This document shows, one piece after another, positions 1 through 10,437 of a stretch of DNA of 64,000 nucleotides. Below the pieces are notes generated by a model that saw nothing but the letters and a program-made list of their open reading frames with translations, did no database searches and was not told the origin of the DNA. The translations under genes and the position numbers were made by a program. This DNA is from Paralichthys olivaceus (taxonomy: Eukaryota > Chordata > Actinopteri > Pleuronectiformes > Paralichthyidae): assembly GCF_024713975.1 (NCBI RefSeq), contig NC_091099.1, positions 1,570,001 through 1,634,000 of the forward strand, written 5' to 3'. How positions within the stretch are numbered: the first letter of the stretch is position 1; the number at the start of each line of letters is the position of its first letter.

Positions 1-239
1 TTTTGCTCGTTTCCCAGAGTTCATGTCTCACAGGTTTCTGGGCTTTAACTGCTGCAGTGGTGGATCGAATCGAAGAGAGTGAATAATGAACGATGTTGAA
101 CACGTATGTAACATGTTTTAGTTCTCAGTGAACTTTTTCATTGATCTCTAATGTGCTTTTCTTTTCTGTTTTTCTATCACCGTAAATATTCTCTCGCTTT
201 CCAAAAAGATCTTTAAAGGTTTCGTGACTTTATCCCTCA

Positions 240-370
240 CTCTCTTCTTCTCTTTCTCTCTCTGTCTCCTCACTCTCTTCTTCTTCTCTCTCTCTCTCTG
301 TCTCCTCGTCTCTCTTCTTCTCTCTCTGTCTCCTCACTCTCTTCTTCTCTCTCTCTGTCTTCTTCTCTCT
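240..370. repeat. Degenerate CT/TTC-rich simple repeat
   Basis: Alternating blocks of CTCTCT and CTTCTTCT separated by GTCTCCT form a degenerate array with a period near 40 bases. It is pyrimidine-rich on the plus strand throughout. Confidence 0.8.
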
Positions 371-511
371 TCGTCTCTTCCTGGAGACTGAGTCTCACTT
401 GGATTTAAGTATCAGGCTCTTTTCAGTCAGAGAGAGAGAGACTCTATAAAAGAGGCAGTGAGGCATGCTGGGAGGCCGGGAGCGATCTGCTGCCTTCCTC
501 TACCTGAGAGG

Positions 512-512
<1 letters not shown>

Positions 513-596
<84 letters not shown>
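513..596. repeat. (CA)n microsatellite
   Basis: Perfect CA dinucleotide run of about 41 units. Confidence 0.97.
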
Positions 597-599
<3 letters not shown>

Positions 600-724
600 T
601 AACATCCATACCAATGGGCTGTCAAGTGCAGCTGAGAGGAGCTGTGAGTGGGGCAACAACAATGGAGCCTGGGGGCGGCAGGGTGACCCCGAGGAGTCTA
701 TAATTCAGAGAGGGGGTGGGCTAT

Positions 725-728
<4 letters not shown>

Positions 729-781
<53 letters not shown>
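729..781. repeat. (CA)n microsatellite
   Basis: Perfect CA run of about 26 units, 130 bases downstream of the previous array. Confidence 0.97.
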
Positions 782-785
<4 letters not shown>

Positions 786-1321
786 AACAGATCCACAGGG
801 GCAGGACAGGCAGTTCCTTATCACCGACCAGGCGGAGGGGAAGAGGCAACATAAGAGCAGGGCTGAGGAAAGAGAGGGAGACGATGGTTCAGGTTAAAGT
901 TTAAGTTAGTCGAACACTAACCCTAGATTTACTTTAAGCTTTAAGTTAATGACAACATTAGAGTAAAACAACTATTTGTTTTGAGGTAAGAAGCAAACTG
1001 TGTTTCCCCCTCATTATTTAACGGTGTGGACTTTTCTTTCTTTCTTTCTACGTTCTGCAGCACATCTTGTTTCATTGTGCAGGTGATAACGTGATTCGAC
1101 ACATGTTTAAACCAAACGAACTGAGCTTTACTTCCTGTTTGTCGTGTGACCAGGGCGGTAACTCTCAGGTTTGGATCTTTGGTGAGTAAACAGTTCTCAT
1201 GTGGTTCACGTGCTGCAAAAATACATTCGGGGACGTTTTTCACACCCACAGTTTTTATTAAATCAGAAGCATCTTAGATAAAACACCTGCTCAGTTTCTA
1301 TGATAACACTCTTTACATCGC

Positions 1322-1369
1322 TGTGTGTGTGTTTCTGCGTGTGTGAGCGTGTGTGTGCGTGTGTGTGTG

Positions 1370-1402
<33 letters not shown>
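1322..1402. repeat. Imperfect (GT)n microsatellite
   Basis: GT run interrupted by TTCTGC, GAGC and GCAT. It is opposite in strand to the CA array that follows at 1482, so the two make an inverted pair. Confidence 0.95.
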
Positions 1403-1479
1403 CTTTACATGGTTACTAGTGTCTTTGTGTATTAGAGGGTACCACACAGAACTGAAACTAAAGGAGCAAAATACAGACA

Positions 1480-1481
<2 letters not shown>

Positions 1482-1543
<62 letters not shown>

Positions 1544-1562
1544 ACACACTCACACACACACA
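1482..1562. repeat. (CA)n microsatellite
   Basis: CA run with two CTCA interruptions near its 3' end. It is complementary to the GT run about 80 bases upstream. Confidence 0.97.
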
Positions 1563-1674
1563 GAGCAGTTTTTCAGCTCATTAAGCAGAGGGTTGCGTGT
1601 CTAATCAGGTTTTGTATGAATGCTGCAGGGTCATTATGATCTAATTTACCTTTAGTGGTTATTCAGCTGGGCAG

Positions 1675-1755
1675 AAAGGGAGGGAAGAGGAAGGAGGGAG
1701 GGAAGGAGGATGGAAGGAGGAGGAAGGAGGATGGAAGGAGGAGAATGGAGGATGG
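1675..1755. repeat. GGAAGGA purine-rich tract
   Basis: Imperfect repeats of GGAGGAAGGAGGATGGAA, almost free of pyrimidines on the plus strand. Confidence 0.85.
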
Positions 1756-4700
1756 TCCAGGTCTGGGTGGAACTTGTTCGGCTCATTTGTTCTTCACACT
1801 AACAAGGATTTATCCTGTTTAATTCATGTATTTGTTCCATGAGATTTTTTCTCTGTGTGGAAAGGTTGAGGTCATTGAACGCCTCGTTACTGTTAAAGCT
1901 CCGCTGCTGCTGGAGTCTGTACCTGAGGTGTTCGACAACTCAACTTCAGAGGGAGTCTGTTTCCTAAAGACTTTATTATTCTTACACTGGGTTTCATCAG
2001 ATGTTTCTTTACGTCTCTGTTCATCTTGATTTTTCCGTTTTCACTTGACTTTTCTTGTTTAAACTTTTTTTTTGCAGAATCATTATTTAGATATAAAGAC
2101 TTGGGTTCAAAGTAGGAATCAAAATAAATGAAGACCAAAGCTTAAAGGATAAAATATACAATATTAAAGATGTTAGATGTAACAGTGAACTTGTTCGACT
2201 GCACTCATCGATATGTAACCATGGATCCATGGTCCTGGATGTGTTTGAGCTGAAGGGACAGAAAATGTCTGATATTTTTCACAAAGCAGAAGTAAAAGTA
2301 GATTCATGATTTTACATTCGTCAAATGAATAATAGTGTCGCTCTGCATCTGCTGTGAATAGATCCAGAACATCACAGAAGTTCAAAAAGACGTCAAACTT
2401 ATTCAAGTAGAATAAACTCTGTTTATTTACTTCATTTATGTATTTGTACTTTGTCCGTGTCACTTTTGTCCTTCACACTAACTGACCTTAACTTTGGACC
2501 CAGGAGCTGGTTAAATTTCATGGTGCAGGAACATGTATAAACATGGGGTCCTGCCCCCCCGTCGCCCCCCCCCGAGTGTGTTAAATGGGTTAAAGAGTCG
2601 GTGTCGTGGAGCAGCAGTGTGTGTCCTGGTCAGCGTGCACGGATAAAGGCTCCATATGTTGCTGGTCAGTCAGCTCCCAGAGGGACGACCTCCTGCCAAT
2701 CAAACACAACAACAGGAAGGAGGCGGCCTCGGACTCAATTCAGCCCCTCGAGAAAAACAAGCTCGGATTGTTTGTGTCGAGGTGAAATTATTAAGATTCA
2801 AACAAAGCTCTGGTCGTGTTTCTGTGACTGGACTCCAGGTCATTGATCCAGGGTTCGACAAACTTCCTCCAACTTCTGCTGCTTTAAAGGAGTTTCAGTA
2901 TTTTGCGGTAAGATTCTCATCTCACAGGAATCACTGGATTGTTTCATCGTGTCCAGTCACTTCTCGTTAAACTAACTTCACTGTCCCTGATCTAACTTCA
3001 CGGCTCCCCTCGGAAATGTACAGCCATTCTTAAACGAAGACGTTTTTTAGACTTTTAAAGGATCCGTGGGGACCCAAAGGTCAGAGGTCAAACAAAAATA
3101 AGGTCCCAAAAGTTTCCGCACATAATAAACCACATGAAGCCGAAAATGATTCCCAATCATATGATGTCATATCGTGAGCGATGTCACGAGGGACTCAGAA
3201 GACGGGATCTTAAAACTTACATCTTTGATGATCACTTGGTATGAATGATGTCATCATGACGTCATTTTGGTTCTGTTGCATGGCGAGATCTTTCGCTAGC
3301 TGTGGCGGAGTTTTGCGTTCTCTGAGCACCTTCCAGTTTAGAGAGATCGCTCCTCCAGGATTGCGTCGCAGAGCGTATTTGTGTTTTCCCTCCTCTTTCA
3401 CAGCCATTGGAATAAAATGGAATGTAAATTGTTTCATCACAAACCCTCTCAGCGTAGTTAAGTCATCAGTGTGAGTCGCCAGCGTCTCCGTGCGCTTCGT
3501 TTCCAAGCACTCGTATTAATCTTTTGTAAAAACACTTGAGCGTCCTCGCTTGTCCGTGTGCACGCTGGACTTGTGTTTCCTTTCAGATGCTGAGAGAAGT
3601 CATTCAGCGACGATCATTCACTCAAACCGCTCGGCCACAATGCCGCTCCGCTGCAAATCAAAGCCTCTTAATGATCCCATTCTGCTGACGCTGAATCTGA
3701 TCCATGTGTAATTCTTTGGGAAGCTTTTGGCACATCTGATGAGGAGATTAGAAGAAACAGAAATTCGGTGGGAGATGAAAAAGAGGAAAAAGAGAATAGT
3801 GGCTTTTCAGGGTGTTTACAGATTTCAGTTGTGTCCCGGGTGTTGAGCGCAGGGTGTGTGGTCGACGCCTTCAAGTGCTACTTCACCGTCACATGGGACC
3901 TGAGCTCTGATCTGCTGAGATCTTTTCTGTGGACTCCTGGTTTAACGCCGGTGGAGTTATAATATCTGTGTTCTGTCATGTTAAAGGAATTTCAGAATGT
4001 GTGGAAGTCACGTCAGAACCAGCAGCGAATAACAGACCTGGGAATAAAGCACCAAACCACCGAGAACCATCCAGAAACACAGATCCTTCCCATGACCCAG
4101 CGGCCCCGGGTCCTGACCCGCTGGATGGTCCGATCGGTTGACCTCAATTTGCACTTCAGACTCACAGCCAAATAAAAAAAGCACAGAAACACAGAAAGTG
4201 GTTTCAAAGAAAAGCATTCGATTTCCCAAATCCCTTCAATCTGTCCGGGGGCTGAGAGGACGGGCAGTGACTGGTCAGCGTGAGCTTCTACCATCAGGGA
4301 CCACAAACACTCGGGGCCTCATTTAAAACCATGACGTACTTTCAGACCTGATTTTGTTGAACTTCTCGTGCAGAAGTTGGGATCTATGAAAACAAACTGG
4401 CACGCTGTGAGTTTGAATCCTGCTGTTTTACAAATGAGGTCCCACATCTGTCTGCTCAAACCTCCACCTCATCAAGATCTGGATTTTCATTTCTGCAGCA
4501 AATTACATGAATGTCAGTTTCCTGAATTTGTTTCATTAGGATCCAGAAATTATTCTCTGAGAAAAACAATGAAAAATTCAAGAATTAAACGAATTCAGCT
4601 CATTTTTCTTCAGTGAAATATTTGACGTCGTTCCCCGCTGTTCATAGAAAAGTAACATTTGACCACATGAGGGCGCTGTGCACACACTGATAGAGTGTCT

Positions 4701-5171
4701 GACTGTTGGTGACTCACGTTATTCTACATATTTCTACTTTTTCACTTGTTTTTTGAAGTTTGTGTTCCTCTCTGTAATCTCTTTATGATGTAGTAATATC
4801 ATTGTACTTAAACACATGTATTTTATATTTGCCCCCCCCCCCCCTCTCCTGTGCAGAATCCTGATCACAGACGAGAATCTTGAGTCTGTTCAGATTCTAG
4901 TTTCTGTTTCTGTCTGTTTCATTGATCACTGGATTTTTGCCGTCCTTGTTTTTTGATGCTATCATTTTACGAACGCCTCTGATTTCCTGGAGCATCTTTC
5001 CTCTGAGTTTCTCGTCCTGTGGTCGTCGTGCTGTTTGCTGAGCAGCAGGTGAAAAATCCTTTGAATCTCATCGATTGAAACGTTTGACTCGTTGAATTAT
5101 TAATCGGGAGCTCGACGTGAGTGCGGATCGACTCTTTCGATACCTTTGGTTCTCTTTTATCAGTCACCTCA

Positions 5172-5177
5172 TTTATT
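5172..5177 (-). promoter_or_regulatory. Candidate polyadenylation signal of dnaaf4
   Basis: TTTATT on the plus strand gives AATAAA on the minus strand, about 40 bases beyond the dnaaf4 stop codon. It is the nearest canonical hexamer and implies a very short 3' UTR. Confidence 0.5.
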
Positions 5178-5215
5178 TAGCAACAGACATTAAGCAGCCA
5201 CAGATCATCGGTGTC

Positions 5216-8160
5216 TCACTGAGTCTCAGTTCCTTGAATGACGTCTCGTATTCTCTGGGTGTCTCTCTGCAGAGCTTCGTTGTGAGGGTCGATCTTCAGA
5301 GCGGCTTGGTAATCCTGAAGACCTGAGAAAACACGTCACAAACAAATGAGCTGACATTCACCTGAAAGGTCCTGAGAGACATGCAGCTGTGATGTGTTGT
5401 TATTGTCTTGATTAGTGTCGACATTCAAATTTGTAACTGGACCGAATGAAAACGACAAAGCGTAGAAACCTTCAGTGTAGAGCTGGAGCTGACAGAAAGC
5501 TGATCCTCTGCGGACGTGGGCTCGGGCTCTGGCAGCAGCGTTGGCAGTGACCGGTGGAGTCAACAGATCGAGAGCCTGCAGAGAAACGTGAGCAGATGTT
5601 TACAGCTGCTCTACATCAGCTGAACCATCAGTTCAGTAGTTTCTGTGTAATCCTGCTGACAAACAAACTAACTAAGTAACTAACTAACTATCACACAAAC
5701 CATGTTTGTTTTTGGTTTTCGGTTAGTCTTGTATTTCTTCTTCTACACCTCAAGCACATTTCACAGTGGTGCACGTGATTGTGTTGAGACTGAATGTCCA
5801 CACACTGTCGTGGAATATAAGGAGCAGATTTACAGCAGCGTCCCACACAGCAGTGATGAGGTAGAGACACCAGCGTGCAGCTTTGGTTGGATGTTCTTTG
5901 GAACGTGCGGTGGAGAACAGACGATAATGTGAAACTCAGACGGTACAGACCTGGGAGGAATCCTCGATGGCCTTGTGTAGATTCCTTAACTTCAGATGAC
6001 ACGCGGCTCGGTTGGAAAACAGAGCCGGCATCTGCCTGTTGAGCTTGATGGCCAGGTTGTAGACGTTGACTGCACTCAGGAAGTCCCCGGCCGCAAAATA
6101 TTTACTGAAAGAGTCGGTTCAGACGAGTAAGAGAAACTCAAGTGCTGTTAAATATGTAGAGGAGATTCTGTATGAAGGGAACAGGCGTCACTTACTCTCC
6201 CTTGTCCTTTAAGCAGTCGGGGTTCCTGTCCTCCTCCTTCAGCTCTTTAAGCTCTTCAACATCTGCATTCACTGCACGTCTGGCTTCAGCTTGTTTCCTG
6301 AGCCACTGATGGTTATGAAGTGAAAACACGAAGCATCCAAACATTAGCTAGCACAGAGACATCTTTCAAGACATGTCTTCATGAGACACGTTACAAAGTC
6401 CACAGAGAAATAAAAAGTCCGTGCCAGGACTCGTGAAGGATGATTAATAGATTCATTATGGGACAGACGCCACAGAAACATCCTGTCGGCAGAAGAACTG
6501 AGAGTCGAGGCCGAGTGGTGGACGGCGGCGCGGTGGTTAGTCGCATCCCGGCAAGATGGCTCCCCGTTCGAATCCCTACTGGTCTTTCTGTGTGAGCTCT
6601 CACATGCAGCTCCTCTGGCTGATTTCAGGAGATTACCCAGAGTTCAGTGCAGGTCGGAAAGCCTCACGACCAGACGGGGAGGTAATGAAAGAGGACTCAC
6701 CTCTTCCTCCTCTTCAACTCTTGACTCTCTGAGGGCTGTTGGAAAAACTCGCGGGGTGAACGTGACTTGAATGTTTCCCGTGCATCTCGGAGCGGGAAGG
6801 TCCGCTCGTTTCTTCTGACGCTTCACTTCTCCGCCACTCCGACCTGAACACAGGAACAAACTTATCATAATAAACCCAACAATGGAAAGTTGGCACAAAT
6901 TTAATCAAATAGGAAAATTACAAACCGGGTTGAACATTTCCTCCAGCTCCTGTCTTCTCGGTCAACGCTTTCAGGTTGTTCTGATCGTCTCTCTGACGTC
7001 GGAGTTCAGCTTCTTCCTCTGCTCGTTGTTTCTGTGTCCGCTGCCATGCTTCCAGCTCTGCCGTGGTTCTCGCTCGCTCGGCGTCCTTCGTTTTCTGGAC
7101 GCTGTCTCTTCCCTCCTTGTCGAGCTGTGATCAATTAAAACAGACGATGACATAAAAAGTCCTGATATATTTCAGCGTGGACGCCTGGCGACGAGATGTA
7201 TGAGCAGATATTTTACCCTCATCATCGTCTCCAGTGCATATTTCTTCTCTGCGAGCTTCTTCTCCTTCTGGGATCTGGACTCTGCTGAAAGCTTCTCCTG
7301 GTATTTCAACAGAGCTTGTTCTCTGATCTCCTTCTTTTTGGCTTTATCCTCTGAAGCAAAGTAAAAAAGCTTGTTACTTGAATAACAGTCTGCTCGCAAA
7401 ACCATTGAAATCACTCGATCCAGGGTGGAAACGGAGGACGTCACAGTTTTGTGAAACGTCAACGAGATCAGCTGGATGCTCTCACCTGTGTCGATCATCA
7501 GGTGATTCCAAACCTTCTTGTCTCTCTTCGTCAAATTGAGGATTGCGACTCCGTTTCCCACCTTTGCTGTGCTCCTGTCATCGTCGACAGGCTCCAGCAG
7601 GAACGCTTCAAACAGATATGGTGGGAAATGCACCTGTGTAGAACATGGAAGACCTTTCATCGATAAAGAGAAACATCGAACCCTCTTTTAAAACCTTTAT
7701 CGTTGTATCTCCACTTTATAAAATGCAACCATGTGAGTGTAGACATTTCACTTAATGATCCTTTCTTGGTTTATCCAATCACATGCTCATAAAAAAGTGT
7801 GTTCTAACATGTTTACAACTTTGTGTTCGTCGTAACTAAATGTGAGATAATTGGTCGTTTGGATATTTATCAGCTCGATTTGTCACAAAGGTTTTAACGA
7901 TTCTTAAGGTTTCGGACCTGAGTCAACATTTGTTATCCCAGAGAAAATTAAGTTCAGTTCACGTCACGATTTTTGAGGAAATCCACACAGAGAAGAATAG
8001 ATAGACGGATAAAACCACAGATAGATAGAAAGCTCACCTTGATGTACTGGTCTGTGGAGACGATGTCCACTCTCTCAGCTGTGGCTCCTCTCAGAGGAAC
8101 GTGTATGTGAACAGTGGAGACGGTCTGAGTCCAGGAGTGATCCGACACCAGCAGAGGCAT
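5216..8160 (-). CDS. dnaaf4: Dynein axonemal assembly factor 4 (DYX1C1 family), complete
   Basis: Cytoplasmic co-chaperone-like factor that helps pre-assemble axonemal dynein arms; loss of the human gene causes primary ciliary dyskinesia. Nine coding exons (minus strand): 8038-8160, 7486-7633, 7217-7350, 6926-7124, 6701-6843, 6196-6305, 5951-6104, 5470-5575, 5216-5322. They total 1224 nt with phases that all join, giving 407 aa against about 420 in human. The first 90 residues form a CS/p23-like domain opening [11 protein letters not shown] charged Lys/Glu-rich helical middle follows, then the conserved [13 protein letters not shown] motif (residues 230-242). The C-terminal third is a TPR block containing [20 protein letters not shown] and [12 protein letters not shown]. 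All introns have GT donors and AG acceptors. The start was chosen because the ATG is followed at once by the family N-terminus. I recognise the family with high certainty. Confidence 0.96.
6523..6612 (+). mobile_element. tRNA-derived SINE-like fragment in dnaaf4 intron
   Basis: The segment reads GGCGCGGTGGTTAG, then about 25 bases, then GTTCGAATCCC, then a CTTTCTGTGTG tail. This order matches the tRNA-like A/B-box head and body of a repeat I know from many teleosts. It lies inside the intron between exons 5 and 6, opposite to the gene. It is degraded and too short to be a tRNA gene. Confidence 0.6.
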
Positions 8161-8251
8161 TCTGCTACACAGACACCGAACCAGCCTCCAGAATCAAACC
8201 CTGAACACAAACTCTGAACACAACTGAAACCACAGAGACACACAAGATCCT

Positions 8252-8260
8252 ACTTCCGGG
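8252..8260 (-). promoter_or_regulatory. ETS-type site near dnaaf4 start
   Basis: ACTTCCGGG (CCCGGAAGT on the gene strand) is a strong ETS-family core, 92-100 bases upstream of the dnaaf4 ATG. Such sites are frequent in TATA-less CpG promoters. Use is inferred only from position and sequence. Confidence 0.45.
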
Positions 8261-8282
8261 TTCTTCTAATGTTTGGCGTCTC

Positions 8283-8296
8283 GTTTCTATGGCGAC
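8283..8296 (-). promoter_or_regulatory. Ciliary X-box (RFX site) upstream of dnaaf4
   Basis: On the gene strand the 14-mer GTCGCCATAGAAAC fits the X-box consensus RYYNYY-WW-RRNRAC at every constrained position. It sits 123-136 bases upstream of the ATG. RFX factors drive ciliary genes through such motifs, and human DYX1C1 is known to be RFX-responsive, so function is plausible here. Confidence 0.65.
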
Positions 8297-8665
8297 CGCT
8301 GCCTTCGCGTCCGTCGGGAAAAGTCAGAATCCAGTTTAAAACCAGTTTAAAACCAGTTTTAGATTAAGAAGAGTCTAAGAAGCACGTGAATGCATCATGT
8401 AATGAAGTTAAGCTGCGACTTAAACTAAGCCTCCACCTCCCAAACACGAACGCGACGTGGTTCCAGGTGTAAACTGAGAAAAACCACCCGAGTTACCGGA
8501 CAGTTTGAATCTGACGGGGAACGTCGACCGGAAATGACGCGCCTTCAATCAGCGGCTCCACCTGTGGGGGGGGGGGGACACAGAGCCGGATGCTAGGAGG
8601 TTAGCACCGCTGCTAACAACAACCACAGGCCGTAGAAACCCATAACAAGTTCTACAGCCAAGAGG

Positions 8666-8798
8666 ATGGTGACGCTCACTGTTCGAGACCCGCGACAGAC
8701 ACGTGTTTCCGTCTGCACGGTGGCGGGAGTGAGCCCCGCACAGGTGGGCGGGGCCGTCACCTGCGGGCGCTGCGGGTCGACACTGTGCCCAGCTTTTA
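8666..8798 (+). CDS. Candidate first coding exon of an unidentified divergent gene
   Basis: An ATG in a CpG-rich stretch opens 44 codons on the plus strand and ends at a consensus donor (GTAAGC at 8799). The peptide starts MVTLTVRDPRQ and ends TCGRCGSTLCPAF, with a CxxC pair that could belong to a zinc-binding element. It lies 0.5 kb upstream of dnaaf4 in divergent orientation, where a shared promoter (an ETS-like CCGGAAATGACG near 8530) could drive both genes. I do not recognise the protein and found no second exon before the repeat-rich stretch. The minus-strand open frame through the same DNA looks worse because it runs through repeats. Confidence 0.2.
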
Positions 8799-9044
8799 GT
8801 AAGCGATGATACCGAGGAACGATCCGCTGAGCTGAACTGAGACAGAGGAGGAAGATTTCTAACCTGATCATGTGGATGATCCTGATCTCTGTGAAAATGA
8901 ATCCAATGGATCCAATGGAGTCTCCGTTGGTGACATCATATGGGGCTCCGAGGGCACAGTGAGAGGCTGAACAGAGAAAGGACTGAAACTCACCAGGAGT
9001 CAATGTGCAGGAAATACTCAGAGACAAACTCTCAGCACGACGTG

Positions 9045-9080
9045 TTCCAATCATAGACTGTATATAAAGAGGTTCAAACA
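9045..9080 (-). repeat. Fragment of teleost dispersed repeat (family B)
   Basis: ATAGACTGTATATAAAGAGG is the reverse complement of a terminal sequence common in teleost genomes. Related fragments occur at 43436 and 54925 in this window. Confidence 0.5.
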
Positions 9081-9254
9081 CACAACATACCAGGGCCCAG
9101 AGGAGACGGGTGTGCCACGCGTCACGGGGAGGGTCCACTCTCCAATCTGACCTCTCAAACATCATGAACCTGTGAGCTCCCACACGATGACTGTTTTTAA
9201 ATGAGCATCCAAACATGAGCATTAGTGTCCAAAGCTCGAGAACTCACTGACCGC

Positions 9255-9480
9255 TGCACCCGTGCTGACGTTTGACCACCACACAAGCAGGATACCGGTG
9301 TCCGCTGACGCCTCGACACATGGTGTCGGTGCGGTTCTCCTGCAGGCTGAGGGGGAACACTGGGAACCGGTGGCCTGTGCATCCAGGGCCTTGACAAAAT
9401 CTGAATGCAGATATGCTCGGAGGGAGAAAGAATGCTTAGGGCTGGCATGTGGGTTAGAGCAGTTTCACGGCGATGTGCGT
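9255..9480 (+). mobile_element. Ty3/gypsy retrotransposon RNase H relic
   Basis: The open frame contains PVSADASTHGVGAVLLQAEG, then PVACASRALTKSECRYA, then EKECLGLACGLEQF. These are in the order typical of the RNase H domain following reverse transcriptase in Ty3/gypsy pol. No reverse transcriptase, integrase, gag or LTR is visible on either side, so this is an isolated fragment of about 75 codons that ends at a stop. Confidence 0.85.
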
Positions 9481-9852
9481 GGACCGCCATCTTTCACCAA
9501 CCACTAGTCTCTGTAGTCAAAGAGAACGAGACGTCTCCACGGACTCAACCGCTGAGGACGAAGATGCAGAGGTAAGACCATAATAACGCTCATAAACATG
9601 AGAACTAATGCAGCGATATGACACAGATCGCAATCACTAAAATATATATTTTTACACACGTACTCATGTATATAAATACATCTCAGACAATAAATAAAGA
9701 CCTTTATTTACAGTCTAGCTTGACACAAGCTGAACCTCTGACTCTGATGATGACGCTCTCTGTGGTCACCGTGTGGCGGTCGGACCACGGGTCGTGTGAG
9801 CAGATCGAATGAAGTCTTTGGGATCAACCTTCTGTTACCCAGCTGTTTTTCT

Positions 9853-9950
9853 TATCGAGCTTTATACCTCCTTCGTTTGTGGAAGGAGTTGCTCACCCGT
9901 CATTATCATAAGATAAGATAAGATGATCTTTTATTCCTCCCACGACGCAC
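9853..9950 (+). repeat. GATAA-tailed dispersed repeat, copy 1
   Basis: The segment GGAAGGAGTTGCTCACCCGTC followed by an AAGATAAGATAAGAT run and CTTTTATTCCTCCCACGAC is repeated in diverged form at 12914-13020. The tail resembles LINE/SINE 3' ends seen in teleosts. Confidence 0.5.
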
Positions 9951-10118
9951 AAACATACATAAGTTATTATAAAAATAGCAGTATTGTAAACAGGACTGCA
10001 CGTGCACAGATAGGGACTTATTATTCTAGTTGTTTGTCAGTGTTCAGATTCTCTTCAAGATAACTGATGAAACTCTATCCGCTGCGGAAGTAAAGCTACA
10101 GATGGCAGAATAACAGCC

Positions 10119-10437
10119 TTAAAGGTGCAGTGTGTTGGATTTTGTGTTAGTGTTGAAGTTGCATGTTGCAGCTGAATGCCTCTCCTTCCAAACATGAGAA
10201 AGAACCTGTGGTAGCTTCAGTTGTCGTAAAAACTCAAAAGGTGTCGTCCAGTCTGGACTAATGTAAAAAACACCCCTCGATGTAAATATAAAGTATTTTA
10301 TTATAAGGTATTTATATTTAAAGGGCCTTTTTCTGGGCTAAAGAAAACTACAATTTAGATGAAAACATCATGAGGATTATTCTCCATTTTCTGCCAATAG
10401 TTCCCTTTCACCTAAATCTTACGGGCTGGACCTTTAA
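10119..10437 (-). mobile_element. Short non-autonomous DNA transposon, family A copy 1
   Basis: It starts TTAAAGGTGCAGTGTG and ends with the inverted GGACCTTTAA, giving terminal inverted repeats. The interior is the diverged reverse complement of the copies at 24441 and 55055 (shared blocks: a CTGGACTAATGTAAAAAACA block, GAAAACTACAATTTAGATGA and AACATCATGAGGATTATTCT). It encodes nothing. Confidence 0.8.

Larger units (their letters stand above)
1..5171. other. Intergenic, repeat-rich, no gene seen
   Basis: No exon-like open frame with matching splice sites or recognisable protein similarity was found on either strand. The stretch holds a CT-rich tract, four long CA/GT arrays and a purine-rich GGAAGGA tract in the first 1.8 kb. 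The remainder is AT-moderate single-copy-looking sequence. Short open frames here are either dinucleotide-repeat translations (His/Thr or Cys/Val runs) or lack any family resemblance. Confidence 0.6.

Noticed and set aside
427..1604. Open frames on both strands rich in His/Thr or Cys/Val
   Set aside because: They are translations of CA/GT dinucleotide arrays.
6523..6612. Possible tRNA gene
   Set aside because: A- and B-box-like blocks are present but acceptor and anticodon stems do not pair; it fits a SINE head.
8593..9222. 209-codon minus-strand open frame
   Set aside because: It runs through a CpG-rich promoter area and a dispersed repeat end (ACTGTATATAAAGAGG), has no family resemblance and no supporting splice signals. 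The plus-strand 8666 exon is the more plausible, though still weak, alternative.
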